Of a stretch of 64,000 nt of DNA, positions 31,021 through 42,933 are shown in pieces. Origin of the DNA: Fulvia fulva. Lineage: Eukaryota > Ascomycota > Dothideomycetes > Mycosphaerellales > Mycosphaerellaceae. Positions within the stretch are counted from its first letter, which is position 1; each line of letters opens with the position of its first letter. The stretch lies in assembly GCF_020509005.1 (NCBI RefSeq), contig NC_063013.1, positions 1,054,001 through 1,118,000 on the forward strand, written 5' to 3'. Below the pieces are notes generated by a model. The model did not search any database, was not told the origin of the DNA, and worked only from the letters and a program-made list of their open reading frames with translations. The translations under genes and the position numbers were made by a program.

Positions 31021-32649
31021 TACCGTACCGGCGTATATTTACTTAAACCCGCGGGTACGTGCCTAGACCTCGCGCCCGCTAACTAATCCGACTAGCGGCT
31101 TGGCGCCCGTATATAACTCTCGCGCCCTCCGCGCCTCTCTTAGATAGAACATCTATTCGACTTATAGCTTACCCGACTACGTACTTATACCTACTTATAA
31201 CACTTCGAATAGATTATTACTAACGTATAGAGAGACACGAGAAGCTATATTCGGGAGATTATAGAGAAACCGCGATAGTATACGAGGAAGTACTAAGATT
31301 AGGTATCGTACTCGCTTAGTCGTACCTTAAAGTAGATTATAGCTAATATAGTAATAATAGCGAGATAGACCGGTACCGGCGTACTAGGCGTAAGTGTAGA
31401 GAACACTAATAGACGCGTTTATCGCGCGTCCCTTAATAGATTATCCTTCTTTACCCTACTATTCGATCTACCCGATAATAATAGCGCGAGCCCGACGATA
31501 TAGACTTTAGGACGTAAAGAGGATATCGTAAATAGGCTCCTCGACGAGAATAACTAGTACCGTAAGTAGTATAAGAAGGTGTTCGACTAACTTAAGGCGA
31601 TTAAGGAAGAGGAGGTCGAGATAGAGCTAAACTTAGCTAACCTATATAGGGCGGAGTTTATTAAGGATAAGATAGAAGATAAGGGCGCTAAGGTACCGAG
31701 GAAGAGGAGGGTTACTATCGACAACTTCTAGGAAGCCTTCGACTCGTTAAACGGGTTAAATATAGACAAGTTTAAGAAGACGGTCAATGACTATCCCTAG
31801 TAGATCTATAAGATCCTCTATAATATCGAGTCCGATTACCGACGTACGTATAAACTTAATACTACGCTCGATATAGCTAACCGTATTAATCTCCGTAAGG
31901 CGTAAGATACTAAGGACTAGATAGACCGACTCGAGGATATAATCGATACGGAATAGGCGACTAGACAGTCCCTAGAAGAGGAGGTTACGCGACTAAAGGA
32001 GGAGCTCGCTAAGCGTAATAATACTATCGTTATCGACCTAGACGAGCTTACGAGAGCTAAAGATATAAAGAAGGTGTATCGTACGTAGTATAAGGTAGCG
32101 GAGAGCAAGCTAGTAGAGACCGAGACTAAGCTCGTAGTAGCCGAGAAGCGTATTACTAAGCTTAAGAAGTAAGAGATAGACCGTAGCCGGTCTAAGGAAA
32201 AGTAAGACCTACTACCTTAGCGAACCGAGTCTAAACAGTCACTAGAGCGTCGGTAAAATAGAGGCAAACCTAATAAGAAGAAGTCGGACCCGGATTTATC
32301 GGACTTATTAGACGACGAGGACGACGGTAATAAGGGCCGTAAGAATAGCCGTAAGGACGGTAGTCGTAAGGGTAGGAAGAATCGCCCGAGTACCGACTTA
32401 GATAGTAACCCTATCTCCGTATATATAACTTACGACGCCGATATAACTACTAGTATCAAGTCCTTTAACGAGCTAAAGGCCCCTACTAAGTTCGACCTAA
32501 AGAGCGACGATATTAAGTTCTAAGAGTAGTAGCGTACTACCGATATTACGGGGCTATAGTACGAGAGTATAGGGGTATAATATTAATAAAGTCGATAGCT
32601 AAAGAGAGAAGTAGGTTCTAAGGTCGAGGCCTATACTTAAGGGCCGAGA
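31021..32649 (+). pseudogene. Relic retrotransposon gag with coiled coil, plus strand
   Basis: From about 31480 to 32540, recoding TAG/TAA as Q gives a long uninterrupted reading: EDIVNRLLDENN near 31525, a helical Glu/Lys/Arg/Leu-rich coiled coil to about 32190, an Asp-rich stretch (DLSDLLDDEDDG near 32300), a Lys/Arg-rich stretch and FNELKAPTKFDLKSDD near 32470. This layout (coiled coil, charged linker, capsid start) is seen in Gypsy gag proteins. The reading is cut at 32650 by the Gypsy B LTR. Bases 31021-31480 may contain the leader or LTR of the same element, but I cannot define it. Family membership is inferred. Confidence 0.5.
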
Positions 32650-32737
32650 TGTTACGGGTCGGCTTCGGGCCGAGCGTCACGTGATCTAAGGTCACGTGCC
32701 CCTTTACTAATCCTTTACTTACGGAGCGGCCGTAACA
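32650..32737 (-). repeat. 3' LTR of Gypsy B, 88 bp
   Basis: It begins TGTTACGG and ends CCGTAACA (perfect 8-bp inverted ends), next to a C-rich tract that is the antisense polypurine tract. It contains two CACGTG boxes at 32678-32683 and 32693-32698. The matching 5' LTR lies outside the window, so the boundaries rest on the TG..CA ends and the tract. Confidence 0.6.
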
Positions 32738-33236
32738 CTATCCCCCCTTAAAACACCTTCGTCTCGAAGCGTATGTCCTTAAATCTTCCTTAGTATATAT
32801 ACGAAGGCTTCGTTATCCTCTATACCGTCCGTCTTATCGAGTAGCTCTATCTAGGCCGTTTTAATTATATTCTCTATCGTTATATCCCTCGTTATATCTA
32901 CTAGCTTACCGTAAGCCTTTATACCGCTTACGCCCTCCTACTATACCGGCGGGTAGTTAACTTAGCCTATACGAGCGTATAAAGGTATAGTCGAGCTAGT
33001 ACTCTCGCTTAATAATATACTAGAAGTAGGCACCGAAACTCCTTTAACATTACCTATAGTAATATTAGAAGGCGTATAGTTACTAATAGGAAGAGCTATA
33101 GTACCGGTACCGTTAAAGGGAGGTCGTACGACTATAGTTACCTAAGGTACTAGATCTATACTATATATATCTACTTTAGGTCTTATATCGCGTAATGTTT
33201 TATTCGGGATCTAACTAGGTAGCGGATAAAAGTTGA

Positions 33237-33241
33237 CCGGT
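33237..33241 (+). repeat. Target-site duplication of Gypsy A (left)
   Basis: CCGGT, repeated at 40457-40461. Confidence 0.85.
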
Positions 33242-33425
33242 TATTACGGGTAGCCCGCGACCCCCTACTATAGCTACGTCGGCCCGGCTAAACCGCGGAC
33301 CTTCCGTATCGGGTTAGCGCGGCTTAGCTTTACTTTATAACTTCGCCGCGCCTCGCGCTCCTCTTTCGTAGCTTTATAGAATAACAACTATCTCGTTCGG
33401 ACCCTATAATACGCGCGCCCTTATA
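33242..33425 (+). repeat. 5' LTR of Gypsy A
   Basis: 184 bp, starting TATTACGGG (probably TGTYACGGG before RIP) and ending CTTATA (probably CTTACA). Confidence 0.85.
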
Positions 33426-33427
33426 GT

Positions 33428-33436
33428 TTGTTCTAC
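33428..33436 (+). other. Putative self-priming primer-binding site of Gypsy A
   Basis: TTGTTCTAC starts 2 nt inside the 5' LTR. It is the exact reverse complement of GTAGAACAA at 40407-40415 in the 3' LTR. The equivalent 5' LTR position has been mutated by RIP. No tRNA-type primer site is seen. Confidence 0.5.
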
Positions 33437-33719
33437 TACCCTACCTAGATCGCGGATCTAGGTAAGGGACGCGTAATAATAGGAATAGACAGAACCGTAG
33501 AACTCGAGAACGCGTAGAGTCGTATTAGAACATAGAACACGGTAAGGCGTATAGCGCGTAGATACCTAGAGAACGTAACGTAGCGACATTATTAGTAGGT
33601 AGTCGCGCGCTCGTAGACAGTTAGGATATAGGCACCGTTACGCCTCCCCCGAACCTAGATAATATAACTTTATAAATAGCGAATAGCGGTATACTACCGC
33701 TACCTAAGCCTAAGGGCAA

Positions 33720-36700
33720 AAGTAAGTAGCGTATATCTCTTTTCCCCGACCTCTCCTCTTTCCCTTAGAGTTAGACATAGGACGATAACCGGCGGGTTAT
33801 AGTAGACACCGGTGTCGCGCTATAATAAGAGATTAATAAAGCTTACTAGAAGGCCTTCGAGCGAGAAGAAGGTAGTAAGATTAACTTTATAGAACTGTTC
33901 GAGTTCAAGCTCGAAGAGAACCTAGGCGGCGACCTAGACGAGGTGTATCTATTACTCGACGAGGCAGAACACATTCTTGTATCCGAATACTAGAATGTTA
34001 CCCTAGACAACCTTACGACCCTTATATCCTAACACCCGAAGACTACCTACGACCTCGTACTATAAGTAGTTAACACGGCGATTACTAAGGGTAGACAACT
34101 CGATATAATAGAGCGAGCTAACGACCTCTAGAACACCTAGTATACTACGCTATATACCGAATACGACCGTATCTATAAGATACTACGAAGTAAAGAGCTG
34201 GTCATATAGAAAATAGTAGTAGATCTTAAGAGTAAGAAGGATTACGACCTAGCTAAGTTATAAGAGCTAGAGAAGAAATATAAGGAAGCTAACAACCTAT
34301 ATAAGTAGTTTAGCGAGATCTACGAGAAGGAGAAGAAGAAGGCACAAGATGCTAAGGTGAAGAACTAGGCCCTATAACAAGAAGTCGATAACCTAAAGGC
34401 TCGGCTTAAGGTAGGAGACACTATATAGAACGGAGGTAGGGGCCGCTTAGGCCGCCGACCCTCTCGTTCCCGCCTACGCGAGACCTTACTCGAGTAGCTA
34501 TTATATAGGTATCGCGAAGCTACTAGTAGAGGTGGCGGTAGCGGTAGTAGTAATAACGATAGAGACGACTATGACCGTAGTAATAATAGCCGAGGACGTA
34601 ATAACGACCGTCCGCGACTAGGACCTAATAATAGTCGTGACTCGAGAATACGTAATACCCGTACCTAGACACTACTAGTTGACCTTCTAGAACGTCTCTT
34701 TACTATTGACCGTACCCTTACTCGCGGCATAGAGATCGGCAAGGGTGTGCCTAACCCTAAGTACTTTAAGAACGATAATGACCCTAATTTCGATAGCTAG
34801 TATAGTAGTGTTCTCCTAAAGCTAACTATAGTAACCTTCCGTACTAAGGTAGATAGTCTACGCTTCGTATATAGGTAGACGTAAGGTGATCCTTAGCGAA
34901 GTATTAAGCCGAGGATCCCTATACCTAGATAGTAGTCCTTTAACGAGTTTAAGACTAGAGAAGAGTTATTAGATTAGATAATACGCTAATATAGTATACG
35001 TAGTAAAGGAACTAAGGCTATAGTTAATATTACTACCTATAAGTAAGAATAAGGCGAAACCTTTATAGCCTTCTATACACGCTACTCGAAGTTGCGCGCC
35101 TAGATGTTATAGACCGATAAGACCGAGCTTATACTATTCCGTAACCGACTGAACCGTAAGTACTTTATTAAGACCTTCGGCGACCGCGAAGTCGACCGCC
35201 GCCTAGATAGTATATAAGCCGTTATCGAGGAGTATACCGTACTAGACGAGAGCTTCTACGAGACAGATCGACTATATCCGTAGAAGGAGCGCCCCCGTAG
35301 TAATAGTAACTCGAACGGTAATAGCGGCTAGAATAACTAGAACAACGGTAACTTAGTTACTAGTACCGCTACCGGTATAGTAGGTACCTTAGTATAGCGC
35401 CTACTATAGTACGCTAGTACTAAGAAGAAGGAGGATCTACCGATATATCTATAGAACCTACCTACGCTTAACCGTAAGTAGCGCGAAGACCTTAAGAAGT
35501 AGGGTAAGTACTACCGCTACCGTATAGGTTCTTATATATCGACTAACCCTAAATGCCTAATATATAGGTACAATAGCGACTATCGCCTACCGCGTCTACG
35601 TAATACTACGCCGAATCCGAACGCGAACCTTAGTTCCCTCGCCGCCGATCCGTAGTAGGGAAATAGTACGACCGCTACCTAAGCGTAGTAGATAGTAGTC
35701 ACCCGAAATTCCTAGGATAGAAAGAGCATAAGATTAAGAGACACGGAATGTAAGAGACGGTAACAGACTATAGTAAGGAGCTTAAGATATTAGTATACGT
35801 ACTAGATAAACAATAGCTAGCTATATACCCTTATATAGTATTACCCGTAATGATATAATATAGAAAGGCTCGAGGCCTTATAGATTCTGCTTCTACCTCT
35901 CTCTTTCTTAACTAGAAATTTATACGTAAATACATAATACCCCTGATCCCTTTAACGCAAAGCCGACGACTAACACTAGGAGATAGAACGGCTACTACAC
36001 GGCAGATTACACACGCGGCCCTTATAGACGTAGTTATCGGCGATTATTACGAGCAAATGTTATACTACGTTACCGACCTCGAATATAACATCGTCTTTAG
36101 CCTACCGTAGCTTATAGCGCATAACCTAAACATCTTCTAGGAGACAGGCGAGGTGGCATTTAGATCGGATTACTGCTTTAGTCACTATCTATAGAATAAG
36201 ACATCGATAATAGTATAATCCCTAAACTATCGCGAGAAGAAGAAGTAGGCACTAGTACGGTACGGACTAGAGCCCTTTACTAGAGAAGTAGCGAGCTTTA
36301 TAGTAGGAGGGGCGGAGCTGAACGTCTTATTATATAACCTAGAAGACATAGACGATAAAGAAGTAGACTACTAGGGCGTTTCTTAACGCGCGTAGGGAAT
36401 GTACGCGTACCGGCCTAGGGCTAAGTGCTTCTATATTATGCCTACTAGGCGTAAGAGCGACGACGGAGAGCTTAAGCTAAGTGTAATAGCTACTAATAAT
36501 CTGGACTAATTCTTAAACAAGTAGTTCAATCACAACCCGAAGGAGAAGTTACCGCCGATATACTACGATATTACGGACGCTTTCTTAGCTAAGGATTATA
36601 AAGGACTCCTACCTTACCGACTAGGCGTAGATCATAAGATTTATATTAAGCCTAATAGTCTATAAGAGCTACTATACCGCAAGCCCTACGGCCTAGCTAA

Positions 36701-39700
36701 GAAGGAGAACGAGGTAGTTAAGAAATAGCTAGACGAGTAAATATCTAAAGGGAAGGTACGGAAAGTAGGGCAAAAGACGAGCTAGTCTCCTACACTAGTA
36801 CTAGTAGTACGTAAGCCTAGAGGTAGGCTACGTGTTTATATCGACTATAGAGGATTAGATACGATTACTATTAAGAACCGGTGTCCGATTCCCTTAATAT
36901 AAGAGACGCTTTACCGTATATACGGTAAGAAGTACTTTACGAAGCTAGACATTATAGTAGCCTTTAACAAGTTACGGATAGCTAAAGGGCACGAGTAGTT
37001 AACGGCGTTTACGACACGATACGGTATCTACGAGTGTCTAGTACTGCTATTCGGCTTGTATAACGGACTAGTATCGTTCTAATTATATATTAATAAGGTC
37101 TTATAAGAACACCTAGACGACTTTGTGTCGGCCTACCTAGATAACGTACTTATCTTTAGTAACACCTTAGAGGAGTATATTAAACACGTACGGAAGGTTC
37201 TTACTAAGCTACGCGATATAGGACTTATAGTAGACATTGATAAAAGCGAATTCTACTAATAGAAGGTGAAGTATCTTAGGCTAATTATAACCCCTAACGG
37301 CATCGAGATAGACACCGAGAAACTCGAATGTATTTAGACATAGGAAGCTCCTAAGAACCTAAAGGATGTCTAGGCCTTCCTTAGATCTGCTAACTTCTAT
37401 AGGCGGTTTATCGAAGCATTTTCGCGTATAGCTACTCCTCTTATAAACCTGACTAAGTCGGACGGACTAAGTAATTATAAGAATAGAAGGATTTAATAGT
37501 CACTAGATTACTAACGAGCCTTTGACAATTTGAAAGCTACGTTTAGTAAAGCCGGCATGCTCGCACATTATATACTAGGTAGGGAAACGGTAGTAGAGAC
37601 AGATTCTTTAGATTTTATAAACGCCGGCGTGCTTTCGTAGTATAACGAGAATAGTGTACTACATCCTATAGCCTTCTACTCGAAGAAGTTAAGTCTATAG
37701 GAGTGTAATTATGAAATCTATAACAAGGAACTGTTAGCTATTATTAAGGTTTATAAGGAATAGAGACCCGAGCTCGCCTACGAAGTAGATAATAAGGACT
37801 TATAGCTAGTCAAGATTTATACCGACTATAAGAACCTAGAATACTTTATAAAGATAAAGTAGCTAAATCGGCGATAAGCGCGTTAGGCTAAGTTCTTGTT
37901 ATAGTTCAACTTTGTGATAATATACCGTCTAGGACTTCAAGGTATAAAGCTAGACAGCCTAACGAGACGTAGCTAGGACCTTCCGTAGGGGTAAACGACC
38001 CTCGGAACTAGTATTAGTATCAGACATTGCTATCTCCTAAGCGATTCCTTAAGATCGCCTTACTATAGGCAATAGTAGAAGATGCGCCGGAAGAAGAGGA
38101 ACTAGTATAGCTAAACCCTAAAGCTAAAGAGTTTATGCCTATAGAACGAGATGCGCCTACTAAATAACCGGCGACGCGTAAAAGTTAACGGGAAGCCGAA
38201 CTCGAGTATCGAATATCGACGGCGTACGTAACCGATAACGAGCTTAAGACCGCGATTAAGGACCTATAGAAAGACCGTACTCCTATACTACTATAGAGAG
38301 CGAAGATTCACCTAGCACACTACAAAGTAGATAGCGACCTACTATATATTCGAAATTAATACGACGGCTAGAGCTTATAGATACTAAATGACTAAGCCTT
38401 ATAGACTAGGATAATTAAGATAAACTATAACGCTCTAGTAGTAGGCTATCTAGGACGAGCTCGTACTTATAAACTCGTAGTACGTAAATTCTACTAGCCT
38501 AGATTAGCGAGATCCGTACGTAGATATACCGCGAATTGCCGTACCTACCGTATAACAAAATCTCTATACTCCTAGCCACTAGGATTATTATAGCTACTTC
38601 CTATTCCAGATCGGCCTTAGAAACATATTGTAGTCGACTTCGTTATTAGACTCCTAGATAGTACTCTTAACGGTATAGTCTATAATAACATTATAACCGT
38701 TACTAATAGGCTTACTAAGGAAGCCGAGCTGATCCCTATTAGCGTAATAACAGTATAGAATACGGCAAGGCTTTTCCTTAAACATATGTTCTATCGGCGC
38801 GGGTTTCCTAATACTATTATATTAGAACGTAGTAAGTAGTAGGTTACTACCTTCTAGAAGAAACACTATAAGATACTCCGTACAAATCGTAAGCTAAGTT
38901 CTTCGTATTACCTAGAAACTAATAGATAGTCAGAACGTACTAACTAGACGATAGAACAGTATCTTCGTATATTCACTAATAAGGCATAGGATGACTAGGT
39001 AGAATGGCTATACCTTGCTTAGTTCGCGATTAATAATTATCTGTCCGAGACTACTAGTGTGTCGCCGTTCTATACTACCTTAGGCTATAACCCTAAGTTT
39101 ATAGAGCGAGTTAACCTAAACGCTAGAAAGGAGGGAGGACTAACCACTCTCTAGCGACTAGATATGCGATTAGTAGAAACCTTTATACGTCGAATTTACG
39201 AGCTTTATAAGCACCTTTAAGAGAATATACGAATGTTATAAGCTCTCTAAGTAGAAGTAGCAAACCGCTACCGAAGTATTCCTCTAGACTATAAGGTAGG
39301 TAATTAGGTATATTTTAGTACTAAGAATATCCGTACGACTCGACTATCTAAGAAGCTAGACAGGAAATATGCCGGCCCTTACTAGATTACGGAAGTTATA
39401 CCGGCTAGACTCTCTTATCGACTAAAACTATTAGACGCTCTAGTAGGACTTAATAACTGCTTCTATACCTTACTACTATAACGAGCCGACTACCCCGATT
39501 TCCTACTACTTAAAGGGTAGTATCTAGCGCCGCTACTACCGATAACTATCGAACCTAACACTACCGAGGCTAATATAGTAGCCGATATAGTAGTAGTACC
39601 TACGTATATATACGAGGTAGGAAAGATCCTTAATATATATACCCGTAAGCGGGTAGGTAAGGTAAAGAAGGGGTATAAGCGTAAGGTAGATATATAGTAT

Positions 39701-40250
39701 AAGGTGAAATAGGCTAGATATTAGAACGAGGAGGATAGTAAGACCTAGTAACCTATAGAGGATATACTTAAACACGTAGCCGCCGCTATTATAGACTTTC
39801 ACTATAACCGGCCGGACTTGTCTACGCCTATAGGCTTCGTAGCTCTATCTAACTAGTCCCTACTAGCTACTAAGGTGCTCGGGCTTAATACGATTAGGGT
39901 TATTCCGAAAGACACCGTTACGAATAAGTCGCCTCGAGCCTTACCTCTAATAGAATCTACTCCGTATATATTCGATACTCGAGTAGAGTATATAGAGCCT
40001 ATAATAATACCTAACTTTAGTTATAAGGATTATACGCGAGTGCTAGCCGAAGACAGACTTAGGTCTAGGGTAAGCTAGCTTACTAGGCAATATGTTTCTC
40101 GAAGGAAGCCGGTCGAGGATAGTCTTAATAGAGCGAATGCGATGTTATCGGATGACGATAGGGCACTAGAGGATGATTAGGCGTTCGCGCGATTATAGAG
40201 CTCGATAGGTAAGTAGCCTTATAAGGTAGATAACGCTTAGAGGACTAAGG
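33720..40250 (+). pseudogene. Gypsy A gag-pol relic
   Basis: Gag occupies roughly 33720-35750 and includes a coiled-coil-rich stretch near 34080-34400 and an Arg/Asn-rich region near 34500-34650. Pol continues to about 40250. The reverse transcriptase has [10 protein letters not shown] near 36795, [10 protein letters not shown] near 36840 and YLDN at 37134-37145, where the second catalytic Asp has become Asn (GAC to AAC, a TpG-to-TpA change). RNase H reads VETDS near 37595 and ECNYEIYNKELLAI near 37700. The integrase core lies near 38640-38990 with DFV, then ERSKQ where SDRG.Q is expected. The last part resembles a chromodomain (YEVGKILNIYTRKR near 39610). Nonsense codons are numerous. Confidence 0.8.
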
Positions 40251-40272
40251 CGTGTTTTAGGAGGGGGGATAC

Positions 40273-40456
40273 TATCACGGGTAGCCCGCGACCCCCTACT
40301 ATAGCTACGTAGGCCCGGCTAAACCGCGGACCTTCCGTATCGGGTTAGCGCGGCTTAGCTTTACTTTATAACTTCGCCGCGCCTCGCGCTCCTCTTTCGT
40401 AGCTTCGTAGAACAATAACTATCTCGTTCGGACCCTAAAATACGCGCGCCCTTATA
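40273..40456 (+). repeat. 3' LTR of Gypsy A
   Basis: 184 bp, preceded by the purine tract ending at 40270. It differs from the 5' LTR mainly by transitions, in line with independent RIP of each copy. Confidence 0.85.
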
Positions 40457-40461
40457 CCGGT
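40457..40461 (+). repeat. Target-site duplication of Gypsy A (right)
   Basis: CCGGT, repeated from 33237-33241. Joining the flanks restores a continuous minus-strand Gypsy B reading. Confidence 0.85.
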
Positions 40462-42245
40462 ATAGACTTCGCTAGGTTACTATACTAGAAGTCTATAACT
40501 GCCTTCGGTATATCTTTATATACTACGCCCGCGGGCTCCTAAGTAGACTTACTATCTAAATATCCCTACTACTTCACTAGTATAGTGATGCCTCTACCCT
40601 TCGGCTTTGAATCTAGAATACGCTTAATCTCCTACGTTTTGAACGTATTACCTATATTATCTATAACCTTAATTAGCGGGGGACGTACATTATCCTCGGG
40701 ATCCGTCGGTCGTAGAAGGTTCGCGTAGAACGAGTTATATACCTATATACGGGTCTCGTCGAGGTTGACTCTATATACGTTCTGTCCTAGTATAGCGGTA
40801 ATAGTAACCGGTCCGTACTACTTTACGTCGAGCTTCTTAGATAGTCGTAATGACTTCTAGTTCTTAGTATTAATATAGACGCGGTCGCCTTCCTAGTATC
40901 TAGGCGGTACGGTACGGTACATGTTTATATTATTAGCTTATAGGGCTTAATTATAACGGAGGTACTCGTATAGATGCTTATAGAAGTCCTTTATCTACTA
41001 TACGAAGCGCTCCTCTTTCTTAGTACTAACACGTTACTTAGTAGGTATAAGGCGCCTCGGTAAGTTACTATTAAAGTTACTAGTACGCGGATTACGGCTA
41101 CGCTCGGCGAAGAATAGCGAAACACCTATAGCTTCGGTGATATAGTTGTTCTTTACGAATTTAGTAAGTAGTAGCCAATCTACCTAATCGTTCTGAGCGT
41201 AGTTAGTAAAGGCACGGAGGTACTTTTCTATCTCCTTATTTATATTCTCCGATTAGCCGTCCGTTTTAGGATAGAAGGCGGTAGATAGTTTATAATCTAC
41301 GCCGACGAGCTCGTAGAGCCTACGCTAGAAAGTAGAAAGCTATTAGCTACCTCTATTAGTTATAATCGATAGAGGTAGGCCGTAGAGACGGTAGTAGTCC
41401 CGTACGAAGATATACGTAATATATTCTACGGTCATCTCCTTTACTAGGATTATATAAGAGCCCTTACCCGTACGGTTAGTAATAGTCAAAACATCCGTAT
41501 ATATTATACCGTCGTAGCTGCCCGTACTTTCTAGCAAGCTAACTACGAAGTCTATTACGATCTTATCCTAGAGCTTAAAGGGAATTAGTAGTAGTTTTAG
41601 TAGCCTAGGGTATTACGTCTACGAGGGTTTTAATAAGCGGTATTTATAGTACTTAAAAATCTTGTTACGGACGTATTACGATAGACTAGGCTAGACGAAG
41701 TCTCTAATAATAAGCTCGTAGGTCTTCGCTCGTCCCGGGTAGCTAGCGGAAGGTATACTATAGTAAGCCTAGAACACCTTAAAGCGTAGATTAGGTATAT
41801 CCGGAACAAAAACGTTATAGCCGCCGTATCTATTCTTAATATATATCAATCCGCCTACGGCTACGGCATTAGCCTCGTCTATACGGTGTCGCCTTAGGAG
41901 CTAATATAGTTCTCCGGTATCTAGCTACCGTAACGCTTACTATATCTCTAGTTTACCGTAGGCTATACGTACTTCTATTATTAGGTTATTAACTTGTCGC
42001 CCGGGGCGATTTTCTATAGGTAAGATATTAAGGAAGCGATATTTAGGTAGTAGCGTTTGTTCTTAGTACTGTCGCCGTAGGTCGTTATTACTAGCTAGAA
42101 TGTCTTACGGACGATAAGTAAGCGTATCGGGCTTAACATTACTTTTACTAGGGATATATACGATCTTAAAGTAGAACTATAATAAGAATTTAGACTATCG
42201 TACCTACCGGCGGTTTAGTACCTTCGTACTTATAAACTATTCTAG

Positions 42246-42250
42246 GTTCT
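42246..42250 (+). repeat. Target-site duplication of the Copia element (left)
   Basis: GTTCT, repeated at 60463-60467. Confidence 0.85.
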
Positions 42251-42485
42251 TGTCAAGATGTAGCATCTCAAAGGGAGTCAATAATCAGGAAGTGATCTGG
42301 CAGCCTGAGGCATCCACGATGACTCAGCTTGTAGGGAGATACCTTCTCTCCCCTTTAGCTTAGATAGACATCCAACACAATCAACATATTGGTTCCTGAT
42401 ATATTGCTGCATGCTCGTGCTATTAGTCAGTTGAAGATTGATCTCTTACTCCACTCCGCTGCCATCTACCCGTACCTATTCAACA
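42251..42485 (+). repeat. 5' LTR of the Copia element
   Basis: 235 bp, begins TGTCAAGATG and ends TTCAACA. The 3' copy differs at only a few positions, mostly C/T or G/A. Confidence 0.9.
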
Positions 42486-42500
42486 GGTTATAAGCCCGGG
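42486..42500 (+). other. Copia primer-binding site (initiator tRNA-Met half-molecule type)
   Basis: GGTTATAAGCCCGGG directly follows the LTR. It closely matches the complement of the anticodon stem-loop of initiator tRNA-Met, as used by Drosophila copia. The expected GAG reads AAG here, which could be a RIP change. Confidence 0.6.
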
Positions 42501-42933
42501 TTTGTGCAGGAATAAGAGCAACCTATATCAGTACAGGTTACTTGTATCCCTTGCTATCGTAGCAGAAAACATCTAGGAATCAGAAGTCTACCCCGTCTAT
42601 CCTATCAAGGAGCTTAGTTCGATACTAAGTGATAGGTAACCCAGACAAGGACTCTGTGCGGCTTACTCAAAGCCAATACCTTGAAGATACTCTGTAGGCA
42701 GAACTGCATCGAGATACTATCAAGAAGGACTTCAAGTAAGTCATTTGAAGCTCTGCTAGGAGAGACAGACCTGTGTCCTAGCCCCGAGACCTCACACCGC
42801 TCCTTCTTTACTTTACCAAGCAGGCCTTGGTATCCACACCTACGAACTTTCCCATTCTACACCAGAAGCCTCAGCAGGATCTGAGCCACCACCTTGGAAC
42901 ATACACACCTTGTTTCATTACATCCAATTTATT

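Larger units (their letters stand above)
33242..40456 (+). mobile_element. Complete Gypsy A retrotransposon, RIP-mutated, 7215 bp
   Basis: Two 184-bp LTRs (33242-33425 and 40273-40456) and a 5-bp target duplication CCGGT (33237-33241, 40457-40461) define the element exactly. The polypurine tract is at 40260-40270. Recoded gag and pol can be followed through most of the interior, with order protease-like region, reverse transcriptase, RNase H, integrase and chromodomain-like tail. Almost every broken codon is TAG or TAA in place of Q or W. It is inserted in Gypsy B, in the opposite orientation. Confidence 0.88.
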
